From NCBI GenBank assembly GCA_029216955.1, contig JANAVB010003400.1, positions 19,438,925 through 19,502,924 on the forward strand: a stretch of DNA of 64,000 nt, written 5' to 3'. This stretch comes from Iris pallida. Its lineage: Eukaryota > Streptophyta > Magnoliopsida > Asparagales > Iridaceae. The position numbers and the translations under genes were made by a program. Of the stretch, positions 45,161 through 57,496 are shown piece after piece. The notes beneath the pieces were generated by a model. The model was not told the DNA's origin and made no database searches. It worked only from the letters and a program-made list of their open reading frames with translations. Within the stretch, counting starts at the first letter, position 1; the number at the start of each line of letters is the position of its first letter.

Positions 45161-47222
45161 TCATACACCACTCAGAAAAAGTTTCGTCCTCGAAACTAAC
45201 TGAGGACTTACTCATCGACTTATCACTTATTCAACATTCACGGACTCTCGCACATACTTTTTCCTATGCATTTCTCAAATCTGAGCCACGCTCGTGCTAC
45301 CCTCAATCCTTTCTTCAAAACTTATGATCTCAAAATCCTCGACACTTCTCATTTCTCAAGTCTCACTTGAATTCAACATATCACTTAGTTTGGATCGTGT
45401 ACACATTCCAGACGTCCCCAAAATACATGCATTTCAACCAAGCCTTGTGATAGCGTAAACAATTCCACCTATCAATTTATCCACTCAATCCGAAAATCAA
45501 TCCTAGCGATGCTAACTCTCGCAATATGGACATCGCGCCTAACCGCTAGGCAATCTCTTTAGGCTAAAGTCAATTGTCAGTATTGGAATCACAGTTCCCA
45601 AACAACGATATCAACACTGACTCCATCCTAAGGTCAAACCAAGTTGATAGTACAGGATTTTCTACCCAAGCTCGTATCACTCTGATTTCTAAACATCGAA
45701 CATCGATTCCCTACACACATCCCAATATTTTGTCGTACGGGGTCCGAGTCGTTAGGAAAAGCCATCCTACGACAACTCACGTTCAACCAATTTCACGACG
45801 TATCAAAATCGCTCATTCATCAAGCTATTTCGTATCGTCTATTTCTTTGAACACGTTCGACGTAGATCGCCTATCAATCTTTCTCAAATCAGGCACGCTA
45901 TGACACAATTCATCGCTAACCAAAATTTTATATTCCCTAAGTCATTTATCCCAATTCACGAAATTGATCATAAGGTCATCTGACTTAACAATACATTGCG
46001 CCCCGATCTCACGCAAGTCGAATTATCCACGGTGGACACGAATCACCATGCACGCTTCTGCAAGATAATTATTCTCATCGGGACGTAACTCTTGTTTTGT
46101 GTCCAGACTAATTCATTCTGGATGGCGGATTGGACCTACTCAATCCTCAAGTTTCATTTATTTTTCAATCGCAAGTCCTAACATCCTCGAATTCTCCTTC
46201 GTATTGAACCGACAAGTCGAGACAATCAACGTTGCCGCGTCCTGATTTTCCGAGTTCGATCATTCCTGCGACATGAATTACCATGTCAGCGCTCACGCGG
46301 AACGATCGCCCCAAATCCGATACAATGCATGTGCGAGGATAGAGTTGCACTCGTGCAAGACAAGAATGTCATCGTTGTGGTTATCCGCGTAACCATCAAA
46401 ACACAATCATTTTCATCCAACATTCATCTCCATCAAAATCCTAATTATAGCATCCAACCGAATAATAACACTTGCACGATCGTCATTTGCCGAGTCAGAG
46501 TAACCCCGAGTTATCGCATATCGATCTTTCATACGTCTCAATACCATCGACGATATACGTAACCTGACGATCTTCGTTTGTAACCAATTTCGAATCGTAC
46601 GAATGATGCTATCATTCGACTGGATAATCTCCTCGACGTTCAAAATCAATTTCGATCATTATCGCTCGAATCATTCACAACATCAATTTCCTCAATCAAT
46701 CGATCGACATCCCTGAGGCTATCGCATACACCACTCAGGGATGAAGTCATTCAACAAATTCTCAACTTATCATTCGAATCAAAATCCACTTCTTCAAATC
46801 CCGTTCGAACCATTCCTCGAATTCCAAGCACATTTATCTATATCGTACCGACGGTATCGTCGCTCGATAGCACCCCTATCGATAGTCATCTCACTTACTC
46901 AATCGAGTTCAACTCATTCTTTCTCGACACTATTCAATTCTCGCACTCGACTTTGCTAAGGTCGACGCGACTTTGGTGTATATGTCCAGCCCGACTTAGC
47001 CAACCGTGCTTACGCGAACCATCTTTTTGTTTTATTAAAAACTGTTCTCCTATGTTTTGCAAAATAGATAGACTTATTGTATGGACATCCCGGGGGACAA
47101 TTGAGAGAGAGCGCACCAACGATATCAATATGCGGAGGCAACATTCAGAGTTCGCAAAAACAACAAAGTTAAAGAATTCAATCGATAGTCCAAGGACGTA
47201 AAGCCGTACTCTGATACCATTA
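45161..47222 (-). other. Internal domain of the LARD-like element, no coding sequence
   Basis: No retroviral motif in any frame. The word ATACACCACTCAG recurs at 45163 and 46728. The primer site lies at 47203-47220. Confidence 0.75.
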
Positions 47223-49718
47223 TGTCACGCCCCGCTCCCGTAGGAGCGATCGTCCTCGCTAAGGCGTGATGCCGCAAGAGACTAGATTGCTCTCGTGCAA
47301 GGCGAGTTTCATAACGGCCGATTTCAGCGGCTGCGACGGGGTCGTCGCACAAAAGTCCCGAGCAGAGACATTGAATAATAGCAGCAGAATTTAGAACGAA
47401 CACGAGTTATTCAAAAGAAGCTCTTTATTGATATTGAAACATAGATTACAATGGGGGTACAAGGCCAAGATTACAAGTCTCTCAAGCTCACTCAAACTCA
47501 CATTACAAGTTCACTCAGCTCTCTCTCATCTCTCAAAGTACATTTGCTTGAGCCAGTGGAAGCTTCGGAAGGCGACGTCCATACATTATGTCCTGTATAA
47601 GTCTTGACTCCATGCGGTCGCCTGCTTCGATTCGCCAAGGCACTCCGTGCCTCGACGCATCCAAGCGAGCTCCACGCCACGAGCTTCTACCTGTGCCTGC
47701 ATATGAAAACTATGTGGGTGTCAGTACTCAACTGTACTGGTGGAATGAGCTCCTCGTCCACCCATACAAACCCAACATATTTGATTGACTTTGTGCAACA
47801 TAGTCACTTCTTATCAATTGTCTTTCTTGTCTTGCCTTAGAATTATTTTAGGACCGACACCTTAGCTATTTTGTGTCTTTAGACCATCCTGTGCTCGCAA
47901 CATCAACGTTAACTCATACCTTGCCGCAAGATCCTTCTCGTGCCAACAACGTTAACCTATCGAGTTGTGTTTGCCTTACGGCTTAAAATCAGAGACGCAA
48001 CTACGCGATAAGACTCCATTTCCCGTATGACCATGCTATAAGTCCTTGCCGAGGCCGTGCCTCGCAACTCAATGAGTCTCAATCATATCGCCGCCTGCGG
48101 CCCTTGCCGCCTCGCGGTCCTTGCCGCCTCGCGGCCCTTGCCGCCTCGCGGCCCTTTACTACTAAATTATCAACTGACCCATCCAACTTTGTGAACTAAG
48201 TGTCACTCGACCAACTTTGCCTTGCGGCGTTTCCTGACTTAAACTCAAGACAACTCAAACCACTTATGTAACTTATATGCTAACAACTTAAGACCCGACG
48301 CCGTATCCCGTGCCAAAGCACGTCGCCTATGTTGTAGCCATTCTTAGGCCCAAACACTTGTGTTCCAACCATACACACATTCAACTAGACTAAATCCAAA
48401 GGCACACACGTGGATTGCCGCTTGTGCCGACCAATCTATATGAATTGGTCACTAACATCACAAGCTATCCTGGACTATAGCCTTGCCATTCGGCGACCCT
48501 TTCAGCGCAAGTAGCTAGCCCCGCTGAAAGTTCCTAAATGACCCGAGCGGTTCGTCCAGCTATGGTATACCGTATTTTCCTCAGGAACGACTCGGTCCCT
48601 CGGCGCCCAGGGTTATCGTGCATGGAAACTCTACCTTGTCGACAAGTTGTCCAATGACCATACAAGACTCGACATAAACTGACATCTCACACAGTCATTC
48701 CTCTTCCAATGTTACCATCTCTTTCAAACCGATATCAAGACTTCTATCCTTGAGATCCCTCGACGACCCACGGTCGCGAGCCTTCTCCGTTGATGCTCCT
48801 TGAGATCCCTCGACGACCCACGGTCGCGAGCCTTCTCCGTATTACCATATCATTTCATTCAACTCAATGCCTATTCGATAGTCCTTCCTCCAAAACTCAT
48901 TAAATTAACCATGGTTCATGCCTTAACACTAGGTCCGTCCATCGTGCCTCAAACCAAATTTTGTTCTACGCGACGCTATCGCCCAAGTCATACTTTATAT
49001 GACGGGCCTTGGAATCGTGGGACTATTTAACCTGACAACCGCAGAATGAGCGGGACAGCACTTGGAATGACTTAGGTCGACCGACATAACTTTGCCTAAC
49101 TTACTCAAGCCTACAACTTAACGAGCAAAGGCCACGTCAAGCCTTGCCTCGAGGAACGTACCGTTCACGCGTTCAACTTTGAATGACCAAATCATTTGGG
49201 TGCCTAGACTTATGGCACAAGCTGTGCAACGCAACGTAACTCATGCGACAAGCCAAGGCTATGCTAAGCCTTGGACGACAGGACCGTGCATGCTTTATAA
49301 AGCATTCATGCGGGCGACGCCTATGACTTAGGCTATGTTCATAACTTCGCCGACTCAACCAACTTTCCTTCTCTTAAGCCACGAGACGAAGGAACGAGTG
49401 TAATTTTCAAAGCACGCCGTGCACCAACTCTAAGCAGACCGTTGGACCTTTTCATATTCTAACTCAATTCGACCCGTCGAAATTATTCCCTTTAGCTATG
49501 TAGATTCGTCTCTTTTATTATCAAGCCTACTTGTGCAAGTTGAAAACATATAATTTATTATGTGAAGGCTAAGATGAGACAAGTTCACTGAAACTACCCC
49601 ACCTGAGCGAGCGGTTGCCTCGACCGAGCGATGTCTCCAAGTAGCCGTTGCAAGGCTAAGTCCGAACGCCGTTGGCGTTTTGATTTTGCCGATTGACTGA
49701 GCGGGACGGGGCACTACA
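47223..49718 (-). repeat. 5' LTR of the LARD-like element
   Basis: Same order as 42712-45160, but with a local expansion of CCGCCTCGCGGCCCTTG (about four units at 48089-48153; one in the partner), explaining most of the 47-bp length difference. Confidence 0.9.
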
Positions 49719-49723
49719 ATAAC

Positions 49724-50121
49724 CATGTCATAATGCATTGTGGTTTTTTTTGTCATAATAATACCAACCTAATGATACTTAGAAAGCTTACCAGAAAGTA
49801 AGAGGAGATAAAACACACAGATATTTGTGCTTAAATAAATAAAATCTGCATGCAAAATATACTCACATAAATACATAATTAAGTATCATAATTCGCAACA
49901 AGCTGATATTGGAAATGAAAAGTACCACAGTGATGATACCACAGTAGAAGGGGGAGTTTGTGCACTGTTAGATAAACACCCTAGTAAAGCACACGGACAC
50001 TTCTTCATGTCATTTTTGTTGACATAACACCTTGTTGTTCGTATTACCTACAAATAAATGTGCCTCTTGTCAACATACGCATGTTCTATTGAAATATGTT
50101 TTACTATAATAATATTAAAAG
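49724..50121. other. Older flank, nothing recognised
   Basis: A+T-rich non-coding DNA between two LTR elements; ends with AAAAG, the target duplication of the following Copia. Possibly intron of the invertase locus. Confidence 0.45.
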
Positions 50122-50338
50122 TGATAGCTGATATGCAAACTACGTAGAATGAAGACACACAAAGGAGAGGATATTGTAACTTCGGTGCATTTATTTTGCT
50201 GATTATTGAGTTGCTTTTATAAGGAAAGTACAGCATAACACCCTTACTACAATCTATCCTACAAAAATGGATCACCATATGTCTCCCTTGAGACGTGGTC
50301 TGCTAACACACATTATTGAGCACAAAGTTTAAACAATA
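50122..50338 (-). repeat. 3' LTR of the 50-57 kb Copia
   Basis: Near-identical to 57277-57496 apart from substitutions and a small deletion in the AAGAAGAAGAG run. Outer end on - reads TATTGTTTAAAC if the duplication is used, or TGTTTAAAC if TG is required. Confidence 0.85.
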
Positions 50339-50399
50339 ATCGCTACCTAAACTTTTGCGATTGCTTAATGACGATCATCCCAATCTTGGAGCGAAGCTC

Positions 50400-51890
50400 C
50401 TAGAACCTGACCCGGTCCAGGGCCTTGGTCAGTATGTCGGTGAGATGCTCCTCCATTCGGACATACACTACCTCAACTGTTCCATCCTTGATACAGTCAC
50501 GAATAAAATGGTACCTCGTCTGAATATGTTTCCTGCGATCATGGAATACCAGATTTTTGCTGAAGGAGATTGTCGATTTGTTGTCGATGCGTAGCTTTGC
50601 ACATGCGATGTCGGTGCCCTTCATGTCCGCCAGCAACCGTGCGAGCCAGATGCCTTGGCAGGCGGCGGTGGTTGCTGTAACATATTCGGCTTCGCAGGAT
50701 AACAGTGCTACCACTTTCTGGTTCTGTGATTGCCAACAGATGGCGCTGTTGTCGAGGAAGAACAGTACGCCTGTCGTGCTCTTACGGTCGTCAAGATCCC
50801 CGGCCATGTCACTGTCGCAGTAGTCGACCAGCTGGAGCACCCCTGCTCTTCGTCCGTAGTGGCAGCCGTAATCCCGCGTACCAGCAATGTACCGGAGGAT
50901 GTATTTTACCGCCGCTAGGTGTTCAGTCGTCGGCTTCTCCAAGAAACAGCTCACATAACCGACTGCGAATGACAAGTCCGGGCCGGTGTGCACGAGGTAC
51001 CGCAAGCTTCCTACTATGCTCCGGTACTCCGTGGCATCTGCCGGCGGTACAACACTCTCTTTACTGAGCTTCAGACGTAGCTCCATAGGCACATGGCAAG
51101 GGTTGTAGTCGCCCATGCCACTCTTCTCCAGAATCTTGGTTGCCTACACAGACTGTTTTACTGTGATACCGTCTGCGTTCTGCTGTACCTTGATGCCAAG
51201 GTAGAACGAAAGCAAGCCGAGATCGCTCATCTTAAATAAGTTGCTCATCTCGTGCTTGAACTTGACGATCTCGTCCGCATTGTTTTCCGTGATGATGAGG
51301 TCGTCGACGTAGACACCCACGAGTGACCTTGCCTTACCATGATCGTGCATGTAGATGGCGTACTACGAGGGGCTCCGATTGAACCTGAGTGTGGACATGC
51401 ACTTGTCCAGCTTCGCGTTCCAGGCCTTCGGCGCCTGCTTCAGGCCCTAGAGCACCTTGTGAAGGCGAAAAACTTTTTGCTCCTCGTCAGCAGCGACAAA
51501 ACCGGGTAGCTGCATGACGTAGACCTCATCATCAAGCTTATCATTCAAGAATGTCGTTTTCACATCCATATGATGGACAACCCAACCAGCATGACCAGCT
51601 AACGCCAGTAGCAGCCTGACGAACTCGAGTATGGCTACTCGCACAAAAACCTCATTATAGTCGATCCCGTGACTCTGTACGTACCTCTTCAGGACGAGCC
51701 GGGCCTTGTGCTTGACGACGATGCCATGCTCATCCTTCTTCGCCTTGTAGACCCATTTGAGTCCAACGGGGCGGTGATCCGCGGGCAAGTCCATGAACCG
51801 CCAGGTGTTGTTCTTCTCAATGGATGCGAGTTCATCCAGCATCGCTTGGTGCCAGCACTCGTGTTGCTCCGCTTCTAAAAAATAGAAGGT
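50400..51890 (-). pseudogene. Copia reverse transcriptase and RNase H, broken
   Basis: - strand blocks: MLDELASIEKNNTWRFMDL, VGLKWVYKAKKDE, KARLVLKRYVQSHGIDY and HHMDVKTTFLNDKL (51842-51447), stop, then VGVYVDDLIIT with the catalytic YVDD (51350-51144), stop, then a 238-codon RNase H part (51116-50400) with YRSIVGSLRYL, DSDMAGDLDDRKSTTGVLFF, CEAEYVTATTA and EHLTDILTKAL. The stops at 51447 and 51144 and gaps between the frames (about 51351-51446) show decay. The RT motif LVAKGY reads LVLKRY here. The nested solo LTR begins 50 bp upstream (51940). Confidence 0.92.
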
Positions 51891-51939
51891 TCATCGTCCA
51901 TGGCGAGGAGGAGGTCCTCGGAGTCGTGGTCGTACACCG

Positions 51940-54504
51940 TGTCACTCCCCGTTCCCAGTATACGTATTTTTAATACATGTACTGCTTAAATGTATTTATT
52001 TAATACTTATCATGTATTGTTTCGTATTTAAATCTCTTTAAATTCATGTTAATTAAATTCCTGCAATTAATTTTCTGTATTTTACTTCCTGTTTTTATTC
52101 TCTGCTTTAGCTTACTTTAGGTTTGGCCTAGGTTGGTTTATTTTTGGGTTATGGTGGTTCATCATGAACCGAACCCACCTACCACCACCCCTTCCATTTA
52201 AAGCCTCAAACTCTTTCTCTCTCTTTATTACTCTCCTTCACCATTACTCTTCTTCTTTCTCATTACTCTCTCCACCTACCAAACCCATAGGCAAGTACAT
52301 CTTGCTTCTTCATGAGGACCCATTTTTATGGTTCCATTCTCTTCCCCTTGTGATTCTAAGAGAGTTTAGAACTTGGTATTTTTCGTTTTGAAGTTTTATT
52401 TTTAGTAGATCTAGAAATTAGTTGTTTTCGGATTTTGGTGGTTTTGATCTATCAAACTTCTTTGTTTTCAAGTTTTGATGGTTCCATGTTGTAGAAAATT
52501 TTATTCTACCCAATTTTGACCTTTGCAAAGTTGGATTTGGACTTATTTTGACCAAGTTATGGATTTTGAAGCCTTGGGTGCAACCATGGAGTTCTTGCTG
52601 TTTTGGAGAAGACAGTGAGCAGTGTGCGCTAGCTTTTTAGCTTGCACTACTGAGTTGCGCGCGCTCTTTAGCGTAGCGTAGTTTGATTCATACGCTGCCT
52701 TTTGGAAGCGTATGACTTGCGTACGCTGGTTTGGATAGTAAGGAGTCGTATGGAGTTCATACGCTGCCTTTTGGAAGCGTATGACTTGCGTACGCTGGCT
52801 TGGATAGTAAGGAGTCGTATGGAGTTCATACGCTGCCTTTTGGAAGCGTATGACTTGCGTACGCTGGCTTGGATGGTAAGGAGTTGTACCTGACTTGAGC
52901 ATAGCCTGACTTGGGCATAGACCAACCTTGGCGTAATCTAACCTTGGTGTTTCTATTTGCTCTATAATAGTTGACTTTCATGCCTTGGTACGAATTAACA
53001 TTGATGGGTAATTTTACTAATAATTGATCATGTGTTCCTAGTTGAAACTGAGAGACTGGTTAGTCGTCTTATTGAATTGAATGAATGAGACACGTTCATA
53101 TTAACTATGAACTATTGTAATCGACTGGTTAATCCCGAACCTCGACATACAGACACATGCATGCTTCAATCTAATTAATTATTTATTTATTTATTTTTCT
53201 ACAAAAGCAGCATGTGTACTTTATGGTCAAGGCATGATTATTTCGTGGTTAGATTTGATTGTTGCATTACGCTATGTAAGACCTACAACCTAGCCGCACG
53301 GGTATCGTTGTAGAGTTGCGCATATCGTACCCCGTACGAACGTACTCATTTGAATAACCATGATCCACGGCATGGGAATTCACTCAACATAGAGATTATT
53401 AAGTTAAATAAAATAATAATTGCATGGAGAGAATGGATTCCCGAGTTCTTACATGGCAGCCCTCTTGGGACTATTAAGTGCCCGACAGGTTGGCTGGTCC
53501 CCACAGATACTGCAAACCTGCCACACGGGCATGGAGCGGTATCTGGTTATATTATTTATTGTATATTATATATTGAAGACGGGCGTCCTGCTGGGACTCG
53601 TCTAATTCATGATTGGCGTAATTGATTGACAGGGTAAACTAGCCTTGCTTGCACATAGTGAGAACTGAGGAATCTTTTATTGCATAATTCCAGGATAACT
53701 TGGAACACACAGTAGCAAGCCGTAGTAGTTGAATGGCCGTTTAAATTGATTTGTTTGTGTACTATACCTACTCTGTTGCCTAACTAAGATGATCAGAATG
53801 TCAGGACATGACGGGCCAACTTCTGTCCTTGTTTGGTTGGGAGGTTGGTTCAAAGTGTCGTGATGTTATGAGAATTCTAGTGGCAAGCAGAGATATATTT
53901 ATCATATTTCTCATTACTGGTTTTAGTTCTCATGTCATGCTTCCTTGTGGTACTTGCTATTAGAGGTCTAACCTCTCTGGTTTTGCATGGCCAGATTTAG
54001 AGCCGGTTCCCGAGGACTCAGCTTACTTCTACCTCCAAGATGGTCAACACTAGAGGGATGATCGCAGGAGGACTCGAGTGGGTTTCTTACTTCCCCGCTC
54101 GTTTTGTTATCTACTTTATACCTTACCGTTTGGCACCGACATGTTAGTCGGATCGTCTTGTACTTACTTTTGCATAATTGTAACTAAGTCAGGCTGCAGC
54201 TGCTAACAATTGTGTATACTTACTACATCATCTGGCTGTATTTTGTAAAGCCAGATATCAAGAACATTTTGACTGAGTGTTTGGGACGCCTTACTGCTTT
54301 ATCTCACATGTTTTCTATTTCTGTTTCTTGTTTGAATGATTGAGACAATAGAAGTAAAGTGACCATAGGGAGACTTTCATGTAGTATGCACCCCCTCGTC
54401 CTGTAGACAGCATTGATCGTATTATACGGTATTCATCTACCCGTAATACGTAGCCGGCTGAGTCATTTCCCCGCTCTCCAGTATTCTGGTTCTGGGGCGT
54501 GACA
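51940..54504 (+). mobile_element. Solo LTR, 2.57 kb, inside the Copia
   Basis: Ends TGTCACTCCCCGTTCCCAG...GGGGCGTGACA, with exact duplication CACCG (51935-51939 and 54505-54509). A TTTAAA-type TATA near 52196 followed by a CT-rich leader supports + orientation. A 69-bp unit (CATACGCTGCCTTTTGGAAG start) is repeated nearly three times at 52689-52882. No coding region. Different family from the 32.7-kb solo LTR. Confidence 0.88.
52689..52882. repeat. 69-bp tandem repeat, 2.8 copies, within the solo LTR
   Basis: Units start at 52689, 52758 and 52827 with 1-3 differences. Each carries GCGTATGACTTGCGTACGC. Because 69 is divisible by three, frames repeat too and mimic coding. Confidence 0.93.
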
Positions 54505-54509
54505 CACCG

Positions 54510-55804
54510 ACTCAACTTTGTAGATGTATTGCAGAGAGCGGTATCGGTACGGCGGTTCGTTCGGCGAATCGGACGTCACTCTTGACGGCGAAGAGACGAA
54601 TCATATCGGAGTCGCATCCGTCATCTCAGACGTCGAAACTGGTGGCATCGTCGCGGCTGATGTCGGGGTTGTGCGGGCGGGTGTCACGGTCGGTGGCGGA
54701 GATGTGTGACCGGTTCCAGCCTGCTCGGATGGAGGCAGTGTCCGCGTCGATACGGGTGTGACCGCGCCCACAACCTCTGGCGAAGGACCTCTGTCCAGGC
54801 CAAAACAAACGTGCCGAAAATGTGCTCATGGAGGAAATCAACAGTGAATGCCTCATCGATCCCGACGAGGCTGGCATCAATGTCAGTGTGTGTCCAGTCC
54901 CACAGTCCTGCGTCATCGAAGATGATGTCGCGGGTGACATACACGCGACGACCGACTGGATCGTAGGCCCTGTAAGCCTTGGACCCCGCCTCATAGCCAA
55001 CAAACACCATTGGCTTGCTCCGATCGTCAAGCTTCTTCAAATTTGGCTGCACCATCTTCACGTGAGCAATGCAACCGAAAGTACGTAAAAAACTTACATC
55101 GGGGCGTTTATTATGCCGCGCCTCTTATGGCGTCTTTTCTTTCACCGTGGTTGTTGGTGCCAAGTTTAGCAGGTACACTGTCGTGGTCACCGCCTTGCCC
55201 CAGAATGCCGCCGGCATGCTCTTCGCCTTGAGTAAGCTTCGGGCCATAGCCACCACAGTCTGGTTTCAACGCTCGACGATGCCATTCTGCTGAGGCGAGT
55301 AAGGCACGATGAGGTGGCGCTTGATGCCGTAGTGCTTATAGTAGTCGTTGAAGCCGTTGGATGTTAACTCGCCGCCACGGTCTGTACGCAGTACACGGAG
55401 CTTGCATTTGGACTCGGCCTCCACCGCAACCTGAATGCGTTTTATCGCCTCGCTCGCTTCATCCTTGGATCTCAGCAGCTTGATCCACATGAACCTGTTG
55501 TAGTCGTCAACGAGGAGAAATAAGTAGCGCTTCCCGCCAGGTGTCGTCGGTGAGATGGGACCGCACAAATTTGCGTGCACCTAGTCAAGGGGTCAGTGGC
55601 GCGATAGTTTGTATGTCGAGAAAATGATGTACATCGCTGCTTCCCAGCCAAACTGCTATCGCACAACTGATCGACGTGATCAATGTACGGAAGCCCGACC
55701 ACCATGTTGCCGCTGCTCAGGTGACGAAGGGCGTCGAAGTGTAGATGGCCGTAGAGCGCATGCCAGTGCCACGCCATGTCCGAGCATTGTGCCATGAGGC
55801 ACAC
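54510..55804 (-). pseudogene. Copia pre-integrase and integrase domains, broken
   Basis: On -: WHWHALYGHLHFDALRHL (pre-integrase HxxxH type) and LAGKQR at 55804-55600; then MHANLCGPISPTTPGGKRY with the first Asp position occupied by Asn (HANLCGP; family HxDxCGP), FLLVDDYNRFMWIKLL, LRTDRGGEL and YSPQQNGIVER (55580-55266). About 55265-55062 is frameshifted. Then MVQPNLKKLDDRSKPMVFVG and VYVTRDIIFDD (55061-54684), the integrase C-terminal domain. The first catalytic Asp substitution and frame breaks make it inactive. Confidence 0.88.
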
Positions 55805-55816
55805 CGGCTGTGCGAT

Positions 55817-56400
55817 TCACAATGGAAGGATATATAGACGATTTAAAGTGTGTAATACCTTAGCGAGGAGACGGCCCTGTTTGTCGTGGATCCGGAGCAT
55901 TCTATCCTTGATTAGCATGGAGCAGCCAGTTTCGTCCAATTGCCCGATGCTGACGATATTGCTACGCAACCGGGGAATGTAGTAGACGTTGGTGAGGGCC
56001 CGATGTTCCCTGCCTTGGCCCGTGAACACTACCGTGCCCCGGCCTTGGACGTCAACGACGGAGCCGTCGCCAAATTTGACGCTTCCCCGTACGCCAGTGT
56101 CGAGCTCAGAGATGATTGCCCATGCGCCCATCATGTGGTTAGACGCTCCCGTGTCGAGGTACCAGGTTACATTGTCGGTATTCTCCCGCTCTCCAAGCTT
56201 TACCATGGCGCGCTCCTCGTTGAGCATCACCACCTCGATCGCCTCGGCGTGGATGTCGATCGTCTCGGAGATCGTGCACACCTGTGCCGTCAGGAGTGCC
56301 GGTTCATCCTCCTCCACCTGCGCCAAGAGAGCCTCGTCCCCGTCCTTCTTTTTGCGGCATTCACGAGCCCAGTGGCCTAGTTTCCTGCAATAATGACACT
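55817..56400 (-). pseudogene. Copia gag zinc knuckle and protease
   Basis: CHYCRKLGHWAREC (intact C-x2-C-x4-H-x4-C) lies at about 56396-56355, then MAQVEEDEPALLTAQ and the aspartic protease VTWYLDTGASNHMMG with intact DTGA, and VVFTGQGREHRALTNVYYIP. The protein ends LNRLYILPL and stop at 55817. One open stretch 56326-55817; the family motif order is fully preserved here. Confidence 0.9.
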
Positions 56401-56539
56401 TGTCGCGAGTTGCACCAGAGCTTCTCCTTTCGCCGCTCGGCTTGGAATCGCGCGCTCCCGAGTCCCTCTCCGGGATGCGCCACTTCTTCTTCTGGCCGCT
56501 GTTTTGGTGCCACTACTAGACGAGCCGTCTCTCTGCTAA

Positions 56540-57261
56540 TTCTTGCGAGCAGCCTACTCCTCCTCGGTAAGCAGTAACTTACCACCCGAGGCGTTGCCAT
56601 TCTCGATCTCATCACTGACCTCCGCTGCCTTGAGCCTCTCTGTTAGATCCTCGATGGTGAGCACATCGAGATCCAAGAGTGTCTCGATAGCCAGGGCGGT
56701 CTGGCTGTACTTCTTAGGAATTGTCGCAAGCAGCTTGAGGACGAGCTTTTCTTCGGAGATCGTGTCGTCGAGTGCGGAGAGAGTGCTCGCCAGAGTAGTG
56801 AGACGCATAGCAAAAGAGTCTACGCCCTCACCGTCCTGGAACGCCAGCTGATTGTGCTCTTTTCACAGCAACTGCACCTTCGCTTTCTTGACGCGATTGC
56901 TGCTGACGTGCACCATCTTCAAAGACTGCCATGCCTCCCGCGATGTCTCCTTGATCACCAGTGAAGGGATCGTCGCCGGCGAGACAGCGCGGAGGAGAGC
57001 CTCCATTGCTCTCCTATCCAGCTCCTGCTCCGTCGTCCCGGTGTACACCGCCGCCCAGAGATCTCTCGCCTCCAGCATACACTGCATCACCAGGGCCCAT
57101 TCGTCGTAGTTTGTACGCGTGAGTTACGGATATTGCGTCCCACCGGACTCCTTGAACACTTGCAGGATCACCAGGGTGCCTGCCACGCTCGAGCCGCTCA
57201 CCGGGCTCGACGTCGACAGTGGTGGAGGTGTGGTTGGATTCCCGTCCGCAGCAGACGACAT
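56540..57261 (-). pseudogene. Copia gag
   Basis: ATG at 57261 directly after the primer site opens MSSAADGNPTTPPPLST. Then (57090-56863) MMQCMLEARDLWAAVYTG, DRRAMEALLRAVSPATIPSL and TSREAWQSLKMVH, a stop near 56863, and (56808-56554) MRLTTLASTLSALDD, EEKLVLKLLATIPKKYSQ, LTIEDLTERLKAAE. This is the UBN2-type Gag of plant copia elements. At least two breaks. Confidence 0.87.
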
Positions 57262-57276
57262 GGCTCTGATACCAAG
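57262..57276 (-). other. Primer-binding site, initiator tRNA-Met type
   Basis: On - CTTGGTATCAGAGCC directly follows the 5' LTR end CTATCA. Confidence 0.85.
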
Positions 57277-57496
57277 TGATAGTTGATATGCAAACTACGT
57301 AGAATGAAGACACACAAAGAAGAAGAGGATATTGTAACTTTGCTGCATTTATTCTGCTAATTATTGAGTTGCTTTTATAAGGAAAGTACAGCATAACACC
57401 TTTACTACAATCTCTCCTACAAAAATGGATCACCATATGTCTCCCTTGAGACGTGGTCTGCTAACACACATTATTGAGCACAAATTTTAAACAATA
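57277..57496 (-). repeat. 5' LTR of the 50-57 kb Copia
   Basis: Begins (in + reading) TGATAGTTGATATGC, ends ...AAACAATA next to AAAAG. Confidence 0.87.

Larger units (their letters stand above)
42712..49718 (-). mobile_element. Non-coding LTR retrotransposon with 2.45-kb LTRs (LARD-like)
   Basis: LTRs 42712-45160 (2449 bp) and 47223-49718 (2496 bp) are about 95% alike by eye; ends on + are TGTCACGCCCCGCTCCC...GGGGCACTACA. The exact target duplication is ATAAC (42707-42711 and 49719-49723). Next to the right LTR, - reads (TGACA)TA ATGGTATCAGAGTACGG, a near-canonical primer site for initiator tRNA-Met, fixing the - orientation. The 2.06-kb internal region has no gag or pol. Long LTRs with a short non-coding core fit a large retrotransposon derivative, probably mobilised by a gypsy-type partner. 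That last point is inference. Confidence 0.9.
50122..57496 (-). mobile_element. Ty1/copia element with short LTRs, split by a solo LTR
   Basis: LTRs of ~217 and ~220 bp (50122-50338, 57277-57496) flank a - strand gag-pol. The AAAAG duplication at 50117-50121 and 57497-57501 sets the outer borders. The primer site next to the 5' LTR is CTTGGTATCAGAGCCA on -, a full match to the plant initiator tRNA-Met type. Gag starts within it (ATG at 57261). The element is ~4.8 kb without the nested 2.57-kb LTR. Order gag-PR-INT-RT-RNase H defines copia. Confidence 0.92.

Noticed and set aside
45161..47222. Hidden gag or pol in the LARD-like core
   Set aside because: Scanning all frames for DTGA, YxDD, zinc knuckles and integrase blocks gave nothing.
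52543..52925. Repeat-containing protein of 119 codons on -
   Set aside because: The three repeats are a 69-bp DNA repeat in a solo LTR; frames on both strands look equally periodic.
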